Of a stretch of DNA of 64,000 nt, positions 50,846-61,400 are shown piece by piece. Each line of letters begins with the position of its first letter. The stretch's first letter is position 1. The notes under the pieces were generated by a model. That model saw nothing but the letters and a program-made list of their open reading frames with translations, was not told the DNA's origin and did no database searches. Source of the stretch: Ceriagrion tenellum (lineage: Eukaryota; Arthropoda; Insecta; Odonata; Coenagrionidae); contig OY720642.1 of the NCBI GenBank assembly GCA_963169105.1, positions 21,012,965 through 21,076,964 of the forward strand, read 5' to 3'. Position numbers and translations under genes: made by a program.

Positions 50846-52074
50846 GCTCTACACAAATGTATTCACACACTCATTCCTTGTTAATAAATTGGTGAAGAAG
50901 AATATTGATACCTGTGTATTATTTTTCCACTTTTACACGCTATTTTGACTGCGGCATTAGAATGCTTGTAGGGCAGACAGTCAAATTTCAGCATTCGCCA
51001 TTGAGTCCGGTATTTCAAATTATATTTTTTATACCATGTCCTCATAGACACTTTCAATATTTAATTAAATAATGTTATACTCATACCATTCCTATAAACC
51101 TTCATTAGAAGTGATATATTTTGCAGCTGTTTCAAAGATTTGTTAAAAGCAAGGGAAATGTCATGGATATATGCTTAACGTGTCATTAAAATCTGGAGGA
51201 AGCTCGATCAAATGAGAATAATTACAGGAAATAAGCCTAGCTTTGTGTCTTCGTTTCATAGAATTTCTCCATGATGACCCATCCACATACCTCTGTAAAA
51301 TAGGGATAAATTTATTCCTACATGTCGCTCAACACTTACCCATGTCCACCGGCTAGTTATTCATTCCATGTTCCAATCCCTTCCCATTTACTGTTTCCAT
51401 TTATATTTCTGTGGATAATCTCTCAATGGTTCAGTCCACACTTTGCATTGATAGCATCATCAGTGAAAAAATATTGCTCTAATGAAAAATATTGTTCATA
51501 AACGGGGGAAGACTGCCCTCAGGGACTACCTAATTCCTAAATTTTGCTTGAATAAAAAGCGTAAAACGTGTTAAGAATGACCACGGCTGCCTCTACTTTG
51601 TGTTTGCTAGCAATTTATTCACCTATTGTGATAAGTTTCTTTCTATTTCATGCAAACCTGTTATGTGATACGTAGGAAAACACACCTTAACAGATTTACA
51701 AGTATGAGTAACACAACATGTTTAGAAGTAAATTATCAATCAAAATTCAAAATGTTTAAACTTAACGACGTCATAAAGTTTTACGTGAAATTATTTTAAC
51801 ATTTGTCTTCCAGTGCATTATTAATACTAAATCTTATTATTTTAATCAGACTCTTAGAAAAATAAAATTCGTACTCAATGACATAGTCGAAGCTCACTAA
51901 GCTCTTTTGGGACCAATTCGAATTATGATATTATAACATTTTCTATTCCATCTAAGGGAACCATGTAATTTATATACAAAACTCGCATTACCTCCAAAAA
52001 CCACATTTTGCGTTCCCCTTTCATATTAAAACATTTAATTTAAAAGCGAGCTTTTTTCTCGCTTCTACTGTTAC

Positions 52075-52122
52075 GTTCTTCTTACTGTTCATTGCCCTCG
52101 GGCAATGAACAGTAAGAAGAAC
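52075..52122. repeat. Perfect 23 bp inverted repeat with 2 bp spacer
   Basis: The left arm 52075-52097 (GTTCTTCTTACTG...GCCC) and the right arm 52100-52122 (GGGC...CAGTAAGAAGAAC) are exact reverse complements separated by TC. The flanks do not extend the symmetry. The DNA could extrude a cruciform, or the transcript could form a long hairpin. There is no T-run after it, and it is not next to a recognised gene, so it is not called a terminator. Confidence 0.9.
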
Positions 52123-53159
52123 ATTACATTTTCAGCATTCTAATCTAAAAATTTTCATCCATTCTTTTTCATCTCCGAATACCTCGTCTCCTACCCACTT
52201 CTCCTTCCTCTCCCTATGCACCCAATTTCCTCTGCAATCTTCCCACAATGCAGCATTCACGAGCGCAATCAACCTGAAATCCCGGATTCTATTTCCCTAC
52301 TTCTTTATTTTTCGCTCCCGGGTTTCTCTCTGCGATCCCCTCGCTCCTCTCCTTGATTCTTGTCCTTCCTTCCCAAGGTTCTTCTTCAAACCATCGCTCA
52401 AGTAGTAGTAGAACGTACATTTCAAATAGAATTGTCGAAATTATCAAAGTTATATGTATACTTTTAATGATTTCGCTTCAGCTTCTTTTCATTAATTTTT
52501 ATTTGATATTTTCATTTAAATTGCAAAAAGTCATATAGAATGTTTTCCTGAGAAGCTATTCTCCAATTAGGATGAATTTAAATGTTTTGCTTCTCAGTTT
52601 AAACTATCGTATTTTGGGAGTCCACGGCGATTCGTTTTACATTCGTTTAACAAGGAGTTGTTTTTTTTCGCAAACTTAAGCTATTTACGCTAGTAATGAA
52701 TTAAGATGAAGGTAGAAATTAGAAATGAAAAGTAGACCCTGACTCTAACGGATGATTTTAATGAAGTACCAGACAGAGGAAAGAATCGATTCTGCATTGG
52801 AAGTTATGTCATGTATTTTGCCTCCTATAAAATTAAGAACAATATAAAAGGGGTAATGTGCAGTATATGTCAGGTGCAACATGGCTATCAATAGCAAGAA
52901 AAACTCAAAAACCTCTAGAACGGAATAGAAAATAAAACACTCAAGCTACCTGCAAACTATAGAGAGTGAAATAACGTTGATTACACATAGAAACTTTTCC
53001 GATCATCCATTCGAATCAACGGTGGACACTTCACTTAATTAATTTCGCAAATATATTTCGGAAACTAGTCAGTAAGCTGAAAAACTAAATTTTCTGGAAT
53101 GTAGTTTCACGAAACTACAATAGCGCCACAAAAACTGATTAATGGAAATAGTCCGTGAA

Positions 53160-53400
53160 CGGTTTCAGTCACGGCTGAGCGCGCTATTCAAGTGCGCTCG
53201 CGTGGTCGCTTGGCCGTTGGAGCGGCGAATATAGCGCGTCGTCGCGCGGCGGGCCGATTCCACCTCGCCCGCCTCGATTTTTCCGAGAATCACTCCGGAC
53301 TCTGCTCACTCGGAATCACACGCTGCGCGATTTTTCGCTCCAAATAGAGCGAGGGCTCCCTCTAAAGTGTGTGTGTGGAACGTTCCAAATGCGCGGAATT
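53160..53400. promoter_or_regulatory. Isolated CpG-rich patch, candidate promoter or regulatory site
   Basis: About 200 bases are packed with CG dinucleotides (GCGCGCTATT, CGTCGTCGCGCGGCGGGCC, CTGCGCG) inside AT-rich surroundings. TCAGT at 53165-53169 on the + strand fits an arthropod initiator, but I see no clear downstream promoter element or TATA box at the right distance. It lies about 1.8 kb on the downstream side of the dpr exon (minus strand). It could be an enhancer, an alternative promoter or an unrelated gene start. The evidence is composition only. Confidence 0.3.
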
Positions 53401-55192
53401 TCATCGCCCAGTAAACATTTCAAATGCACCAAGGATTTCAAGACATGGTCGAATGTGCCATTTCTAAAACAGATTTCTTTTTCTAGCACGCTTGGCCTAT
53501 TATATGGGGAATGAATCACGTGATAAACATTGCTTGCATTCGGAATTTTTATTCGACTGAGGTAGTGGTTATCTGATAGTTTGCTTCGTGTTTCTAAATT
53601 ATAACTTCTATAAATAAATTTTCTTTAAATTTAAAGTGTAGATTTGCCTCAAAATTTCTCTAGACAATTGTTCCTTCAGATGAGAAACAATATGTCACAG
53701 TAATATTGAATTTTATCATTTGTCTAAAGTATATAAAAAGGACTTGAAATTGACACAGTTATATATATTTTGTTGATAATTTACCTTAATCTATATGATG
53801 CACCCAGTCAAGGATCGCCTAATTTTACTGCCTTAAAAATTATTATAATATATTTCCGATAAACGTTGAAACTTCCAATCACCATTTTTGACAAATTGCA
53901 ATGAAGTAATATCTTTTAAAAACGCTGGTGAAGATAAATATTGCCTCAAAAAAAGTGGTATAAAAGGAGTCTTAATCAAGGGTCAAGGCATTAAAAACAA
54001 GGTGTACTATGCAAAATGGCTGAAATTTACATAAATTCTTTTTCAAAAACATCTGCCATAAAGTTTTTAGGGTAAATGAATTTCTGCAGCGATTTAACTT
54101 TCTAAATGCCTCCTCGATGCTTGTTAATTAAGGGATATAGTATAAAATAACTTCACCCCTAGCTACCCTCCGATCATTTTTATTAGTCTTATCGCATTAG
54201 CTTCACTATCCTCAAATTTAGATACAATTAATTGTAAACTAATGCAAAAGCTAAACTTTTACTAAAGGAAAACTTTTAAAGCAATGTATTCCATACAAAA
54301 ATGAGCCATTCATGAAGAGTAAGTTACCATGGGAAAGTTTCCCTCAAACTTCATAACAGTACAGTGAAACTAAATATAATTATCTTGGAGGTATCAAACG
54401 AGAAGTATGCATTTGTATCTGTGGATCATCGACTAATTATAAATAAAGTGATTTAAACGCCAGTTAGGATGCCTAATAAATTCTTATTTTTCTTTAAATA
54501 TTGACTTTATAAAAAATTGGATTATTCAAATTGTGTAAATAATAAGGAGTGGAGAAAATGATCGAAAACCTACCCGACTTTCCCCATTAAAACAAACATG
54601 AAAGGTCTAATTCCCGATATAAATTTAATTATCCAAAGACATAGCTCTTTTTAAGAGTTCACCGACTCCTATATTTTGAGGTATTTTCATAAAAATAGAA
54701 GCATTTTCTCATGGTTTTCTAATTATACCCCTTTGCACTGTATAGTAGCGCTAACAATATAAGGAAAAAATGTCTGAGGCGAACGTTTTTATAAAAAGAA
54801 CAGTTTTAAATCTTAAATTTTCTCATCAATTTAAAAAAATGAAATTATTACTCTTTGAAATAACTATTGAATAAGTAATTCCAAAAATCATCGACTTTGT
54901 AGGCGTTCTCAGCGCAGGATGAGAAGCAAATGAGCAAGTTTTGTAGTCACTGAATTATAAATATGATGTGGTACGCCGTCATGTGTAAAGGTACAGAGAT
55001 ACACGCCCAGTGAAGTTTATTCAACAAATTATTATATTTGTTCAATTGCTCAGAAGTTCAAATAAGTAGAGTGAGGGCAAATACTGATGCTCTAAACAAA
55101 TTGTGAAATTAATCGCCGACATGAATCTAGCTAAAAATGCGGTTATGGGATTTTTGAGAAAACAATGACAAGTGTAAGATAAAATGATTCTG
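53401..55192. other. No recognised gene (intron side following the dpr exon)
   Basis: AT-rich DNA downstream, in dpr orientation, of the exon donor site. I looked on the minus strand for the next dpr exon, which should begin with a segment like VSWIRHRD, and did not find it. It is probably intron. Confidence 0.5.
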
Positions 55193-55198
55193 ACTCAC
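55193..55198 (-). other. Splice donor (GTGAGT) of the dpr exon
   Basis: GTGAGT follows the Thr codon ACG directly on the minus strand. Reading through gives VSQ and then non-homologous sequence, whereas the family continues VSW. The exon should therefore end at 55199, with the intron in phase 0. Confidence 0.8.
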
Positions 55199-55443
55199 CG
55201 TTCTGTTTCCCAGGTTCTTCACTCGGCAGTTCAAGTACGCCGTTTTTCCGACGAGAGCGGTGACATTTTTCGATGCTGAAGTGTCAAAGTACGGCCCCCC
55301 GAGCGAGATGGCCGGGATGGCCGCCTCCACGTCGTCTTCACCCCCGCCCCCACCACCCCCTCCGCCCCCAAGATCCGAGTTCACGCCCATCACATCATTC
55401 TCCTGCTGCCCATTGTAAAAGGCTTCCTCGAAACGAGTTGACC
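55199..55443 (-). CDS. dpr: dpr-family Ig receptor, internal exon with start of Ig domain 1
   Basis: Dpr proteins (defective proboscis extension response) are neuronal cell-surface proteins with two Ig domains. They bind DIP receptors to specify synaptic partners. This exon completes a codon with its first two bases and then encodes 81 residues: STRFEEAFYNGQQEND, a linker with ten glycines (about residues 25-34), the acidic EDD, and then GGPYFDTSASKNVTALVGK and TAYLNCRVKNLGNRT. The last part is the A-to-B strand region of Ig1, with its first disulphide Cys and an NVT glycosylation sequon. From memory, TAYLNCRVKNLGN is closest to Dpr9-like members, but the paralogue is not certain. It is an internal exon: signal-peptide, rest-of-Ig1, Ig2 and membrane-anchor exons are not visible. 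No stop or frameshift is present, so the gene looks functional. Confidence 0.88.
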
Positions 55444-55460
55444 CTGGAAAGAAAAATCAG
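55444..55460 (-). other. Splice acceptor (polypyrimidine + CAG) of the dpr exon
   Basis: On the minus strand TGATTTTTCTTTCCAG ends at 55444 and the exon begins GGTCAACTCG. Only the frame entered after two bases (phase 1 intron) is open through the exon, so the preceding exon must end with one base of a split codon. Confidence 0.8.
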
Positions 55461-58400
55461 TACGTTTAATCAACTGCAAAAGTCATGTAGACAACTGTTA
55501 GATTATAATACCCCTTAAGTTTGCCATTGAACGTAATTACCAAACAACTATGAAAGAAAGATTAGGAGAAAGCCAGAATTTAGAAGATATAAAAGAAAAT
55601 CTAAAAGATTCTTAACCGTTAAGTTCAATTCACGACATTCTTTTAGATTTAATTTGGACAAATTTATTACGCTATTATAAATAGCAAATGGTAGTAAATG
55701 AATATTTTCTTCAATTAAACAGTGTCAAATTCTCCTATGTAAAATGTCATTTTCGAATTAATTCCTGATCTCTCCGCTAAGTTTCACTCAGATTCGTCTA
55801 CTCACGATGTTGCAAACCTTTGAAACCGAACAGATTTTCTATTAAAGCTAACACAGAACTTAAACAGAGGGAAATGTTTCATCCTGCATTTATTTAGTTG
55901 AAAATATGGTCATAGTTAGGCCAAAGTTTCTTCAAAAATAGTACCTTGAATGAAAAACTTATTTCTTATGATTAAATTAACAATGGTTTTTTTTCTAATT
56001 CCAATTATTATATCAATCAAATATTCAAAGGTTAATTTAAAAAAAAATATACATACAATAGTTTCCCTAACAGTTAATAAAAGAATAAAATTATCAAGTT
56101 ATACTTGGGTGATCTCATTAATTACAAAAATATTCTTAATTCAGAAAATGTTTGTGGCAAGCTGAAAAATCCTGAAGCTTTTAAAATTAGTTTCGTATAA
56201 GAAAAATACAGTCACATCTACTTGTGCGTCTTTATGTATTAATACGTTTCCCGTATTCCAAGGGAAAAGTTTTGAAAATGCCATTTCCAGAGGAAATTGC
56301 ATGTTCTCCAATGCGGACTCGTGGCTCTTGCCTGACTCCCTTAGGGCAGCCCCTATGGGTGGAAATGGAAGAAGGCAGCGTCTGAGAGTGGCTTTTAAAA
56401 ATTGAAAGTTGCTCAAGCCGTGACCCAAGGATTTGAGAATTCCCTCTTTTTTTTGGACAACTTAATGAGAGAGGGAAGGATGCTGGAGAGTTCACCCCCC
56501 CAATCCTCCTTTCCCTCGTTCATTTTAATTCCTTAAACCCTTAGTGCAGCATATCTCCATCTCATCCTATATTCCGCCGAGTTCCGCTTTCTTTATATTA
56601 CCTGCACAACCCGCTTAAACCAAAACCTTTTTTTTCCTCTCTTTTACACCTCCACTACTTCAACCTGGCGGTTCTCTTCACCCTTACTTTTTTCATTTCT
56701 CGTCATTCTCTAACTCCTGTCTTCTTTGTATACCTTTTAGGTAGTCCTTTTTTTCTCCTTTTTTTCCTCTCCCCCCCTTTGCTTTTACTGGCAAGATAAT
56801 ACCATTCCTCGAAGAGAAAGGGAGAAAATGGTGACTAAAAACATGGATCGTGCATAGGACGGCCATTTTTCTCAAGTAATTCGGCTGGTATACGCTTTCA
56901 GAGCAAACTAGTAAGTAATGAAAAATATTAGTTTTTCCTGTCACTTATTATAAGTATTGGCGATGATACATTGGAAGAAGAGAAAGTTTTTTTGCACCAG
57001 AGCAATAAAATTTAGAAGATATATATGCACTATATATGATACAAAAAACACGAATCGATCAAGAGCAAAGTGGATGCAAGACCGATTTACTACCAAGTAT
57101 CCCTGGTCCTATTTTACACGTGTTTATCCTGGTAACGTTATCCCAGCTAAGGCTAGAGATATGGTTAAGACTATAGCACAATGTTCAAAGAAAACTGATA
57201 AACTCAGTTTTTTTCATAACTCAGTTTAAAGAAAACATCAACTGCAACTTATTTACTTCATTTGTTTCAGTTGAAAATGGATATTCGGAGTTAGAGTTAA
57301 ACCATTAATTGTTTTATAGTGAAGCGTTTGCCAACATTTACGCCTCTAGTCCCGGATTTATTAATTTCTTGGGAGGCCATATAAGGCATTAATTCGATTA
57401 TTTTGCTCGAAAACATATCTAAAGCAGCTTAAAATAATTTAAAAATATTAGAATTTTATTTTCCCTCCGGAAATGATGTAATTTTTGCGACCACTGCTAA
57501 ATTTTCAAACTGTGCGAGTCAATTTAGGAAATCGGAGCGGTCAAAAATATTTTTCCTGTTTGAATAGCAAATTAAATTCCACCCACATTTATAAATCCCA
57601 TTATAATAGACATCAAAACTATATAAAACAGAAAAAAATTATAAATGGAAATGTCACAATAAATGGGAATGGTTCCCATTTTCTGCACCAGCGAGCTGCA
57701 TCCGAGCCATTATTTCATAAAAAAGTACGGAGAAATTGTAGCTCTCAAACGTTCCAGAGTTTCATTCCCTATATGGTTCAATTTTATTTTGATGGCTTTT
57801 AAAATCGGATTATTGGATGAAAATTAATTTTAATGATAAAATTAGAAAAGACGCAAAATATTAGTTTGGATTTCAAAATAAATATGATGAAAATATAACT
57901 CACACGAATTTTGAATTACGCTATTTGCGTTATATTACGCATATGTTATTTGGGTGAGGTTTGTTTTGATTCTTAATCATGAATATGTTTATCATCAGTT
58001 TTCACAGACATAAAATAAGATTGCAACAATGACAAATTTCACGAATTCTTTGGTGAGTGAGAAATTAGGGCGTAATAAATGTATATTTCTGAAGCATATG
58101 GGATGTTTTGTTGAATTTTCAAAGCCATATCCTCTCACCATTGGAAAACTTATTCGTTCCCCGGTCAAATACTTGCATTATAATGAATTCTTTTCATAAA
58201 CTTTTCCACACTTATCTTGGTGGTATTAATAACCCAGAATAATTTACAAGTGAAAATAATGTTTTTGTAAATAAATAAAAGTTCATTAGACGTTTTCTTG
58301 GACAAATAGTTTTTAAAATAATACTAACAATTTTACTCTTCATTTCGTGGGTTATTACTCATTGCAAATTTCTTAACTTTGCATTTAATTTCAAAAAAAC

Positions 58401-61400
58401 GGGATCTTTGAAAATAATCCATTAATTTATAATAAACATGCATACGAGATTGCTAATGGCAACTATCTCAATGTTTTCGATGATATGAATGCATGAGCAT
58501 CGCGCATCAGCATCAGCATTAGCGCTCAGTTGCACAGGACGTGAATTTCTGTTATTTATGCATCAATAATGTCCCCTCTTTGATTGTTGCCACATATTTG
58601 CTTGAAGAAAAAATGTTATGGATGATGATATATTTAACATAAAACATTGCAATGGACCTTCCTATTTCTTCTACTTAAAAAAGTAAACAGCTTATTACGC
58701 TGATATTTCATTAAAATCTAAAATCCTTATATTTGACCTTGAAGAAGCCTGTTTTGGATTTGCTAACTTTGTTCAATGCAGGTTAACAACCCAATAAAAC
58801 ACCGTGGATAATATACCTGTTTTGAGATATAATTACCTTAAGTATGTAGAAGTGGTCTTCTTTTCGTAATAAACCATTTATATGCCGTTGTATATGTTAA
58901 GCCTACGTAATCTGGGTATAACTTGTCTAAAAAGAAGCTATCATGATATTTGTGCTCCATTAAATGGGTTTCACACTATTATAGCTAAAGTATATTATGA
59001 TGATGATTTATTGACGCCTCGATTATGCCTGAATTAATTTAACATTTATCTTCTTACTTCCATATTTGAAAGTTTTTTGGAAATTCTGAAAGAACTGAAA
59101 ATGTCATAAATTCTTTTAGTAATAATTATTTTACCTTCTTTAAATAAAAGCGTCAGTCATTTTTAGTATTTTATAGCAATGGCGTTAAAAAAGTTAAAAT
59201 AGTATTTATGAAAGAATTTCAAATAATATTTATCATAAATCACAGCAATATTTAATTAAATAATTAAGGCACTGAAGCACGACTACGCACGTACGAGTGC
59301 GTACGTGAGTACGAGTATGGCACTGAAGTACGAGTCAATACCCAGAAGAAGTCATGCAATTGACGCATTTTGGATTCTTGCTTATACAAGAAACATTATT
59401 GCGTATTCCATAAGAAAATAAAGCATTTTCAAAAGAGATTTAAAATTTATTTAAAGGTCTAAACATGTTTGATCACCCCTTGCGATTCCTAAACGATTCC
59501 AAGGACAATCAATCATAAATAAAGCTAAAAACTTTACCTTAAATGTATTAAAACTCGTTAGTAACGCGTAATTAAAATTGAATATAGTTATTAATATCAC
59601 AAAATAACAATATAAATGTACACTAATGAGTGAAAAATGCAATAAATTAGTCTCTAATGCCATTGTATATCATAATATATGTAAACATACTCTGAATCAA
59701 ATCCGAAAAAGACACGATAACAAAACCTATTCAAGAAAACCTTATAAACCTAAAATGTAACCAATCCACCGGCAGAAATGTGAAAAAATTATTTGTGCAT
59801 ACATATTATAGCTGCCAGCTGTAATACGTGGCACATAGAAATTATGAACGATATGGTATGAAAAGTTGATATTTTCATTTTTGTGCGATAAATAAACACT
59901 ACATTGACCAAAACTCATGTATATAGACTCAAATTGGAATGAGAGTAAATAAACTTCCTGCAAACATTTTCCTCACTTGTTGAAGTCTAGACATTTTTCG
60001 ACTTAATTAATTTTCCTAATGTCGTTTAAAGAAACTGATATAATCTTAGCGAGGCACTTAACACTGAATTGCTTACATAGCTACTGAACCGCGGTCATTA
60101 ACCTCCTTTATCTCAGTCCACCTTTTCTGCTTACTCTGCCCCTTGAGTCAATTTTTCCTACCTCCTTTCATCTTATCAAGGCTGCATATATACAGTCCGA
60201 TAGCAAACCATGTCAGCTAAGGATTGCTGAGATCAGTATCTTCTTGCTGAAACAATAGTGTCGTCAACGCTAGGGTAAAAAAAATCATCTTCTTTACGAC
60301 CGCGGATATAATTCTTGTTTGGAATTGTTCAGTGATCTAATGAATCAGTTATTTAGCCAGCTATGAACTTGCGGTAACCACTCCATGTCAGCCAATATTA
60401 CACTATACTACATCACATTAACACTGCATTTCAATCGGAAGTAATCAAAGATTACTTCAAATTGTGAACAGAAGCAGAGGTATTCAGACTGCATTTGAAT
60501 TGAATAAATATTTAGCTCATTTTCCGCTCAAGGACACGTTTACGATTTGTCCATTGCCAATTTTAGACTTGGATAAGACTCCCACAAATGAAATATTAAA
60601 AATAACCTCTACAGCCTTATGAGCGTAGAAGACACCTCTGGCACCAGCCAGGAAACCTTTAAAATCTATGTATAAAATTTCTGAGGAACAAATAAAGACA
60701 CAAAAATCCTGCTTAAAGATACGATACATTTAATTTTTTTGCTCCTTTAAACGTTAATTTCCTTAAGAACACATTAAAGGTAATCGCTTGAAACAATTCA
60801 TAGGCACACCGGTATGAGGAAAGAGGAAATGAATCCAGGAAAAAACAATTGCTTCCAAAATATGCTAGCATATTTAATTCAATTTTACTAATTTTTCGTA
60901 CACCACCCCATGTCATACATATTACCATGAAACTCAAAACTTAAGATTTACTTCACATTAATATACTTATATATTGCCAGAATACGCCAAGGTCTTACAA
61001 AATATCAATATCTTATCAAGTACTTATGGATAGGAATACAAAGCACTAAAAACGAGGCGTACGGAAGTAGTCACGAGAAATTCGATTATTTTACGAAATA
61101 AACTTTTATTTGAAACAGGTAGGTTTGCTAAATGGATGATTATTTTATGCTTTTTCTACACCTTCTAAACGAGAAATTAGGGGCTTAGAGGAGAAACTTA
61201 GGGACGTGAATCCAAATGAATGAAGTGATCTGGGATCTTCCATTGGGTCAAAGCGGTAAGCTCCTTCCGCAAATCATTACAAGATCTAACGCGTTTCTTG
61301 TCATCAGGTATGCTGATCCCTGATGCTGATCCCTGAAAGATTCCGCCATTTTAATACTCCAGAATATCTCATTATCGTTCAGAAAATCTAATCGCTTTAG

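Noticed and set aside
52075..52122. Palindrome considered as a transcription terminator or microRNA precursor.
   Set aside because: No T-run and no adjacent transcript support a terminator. A perfect 23 bp stem with a 2-base loop is unlike a microRNA precursor.
55273..55518. + strand frame over the dpr exon.
   Set aside because: Antisense shadow: Arg/Pro/His-rich translation of the glycine-repeat complement.
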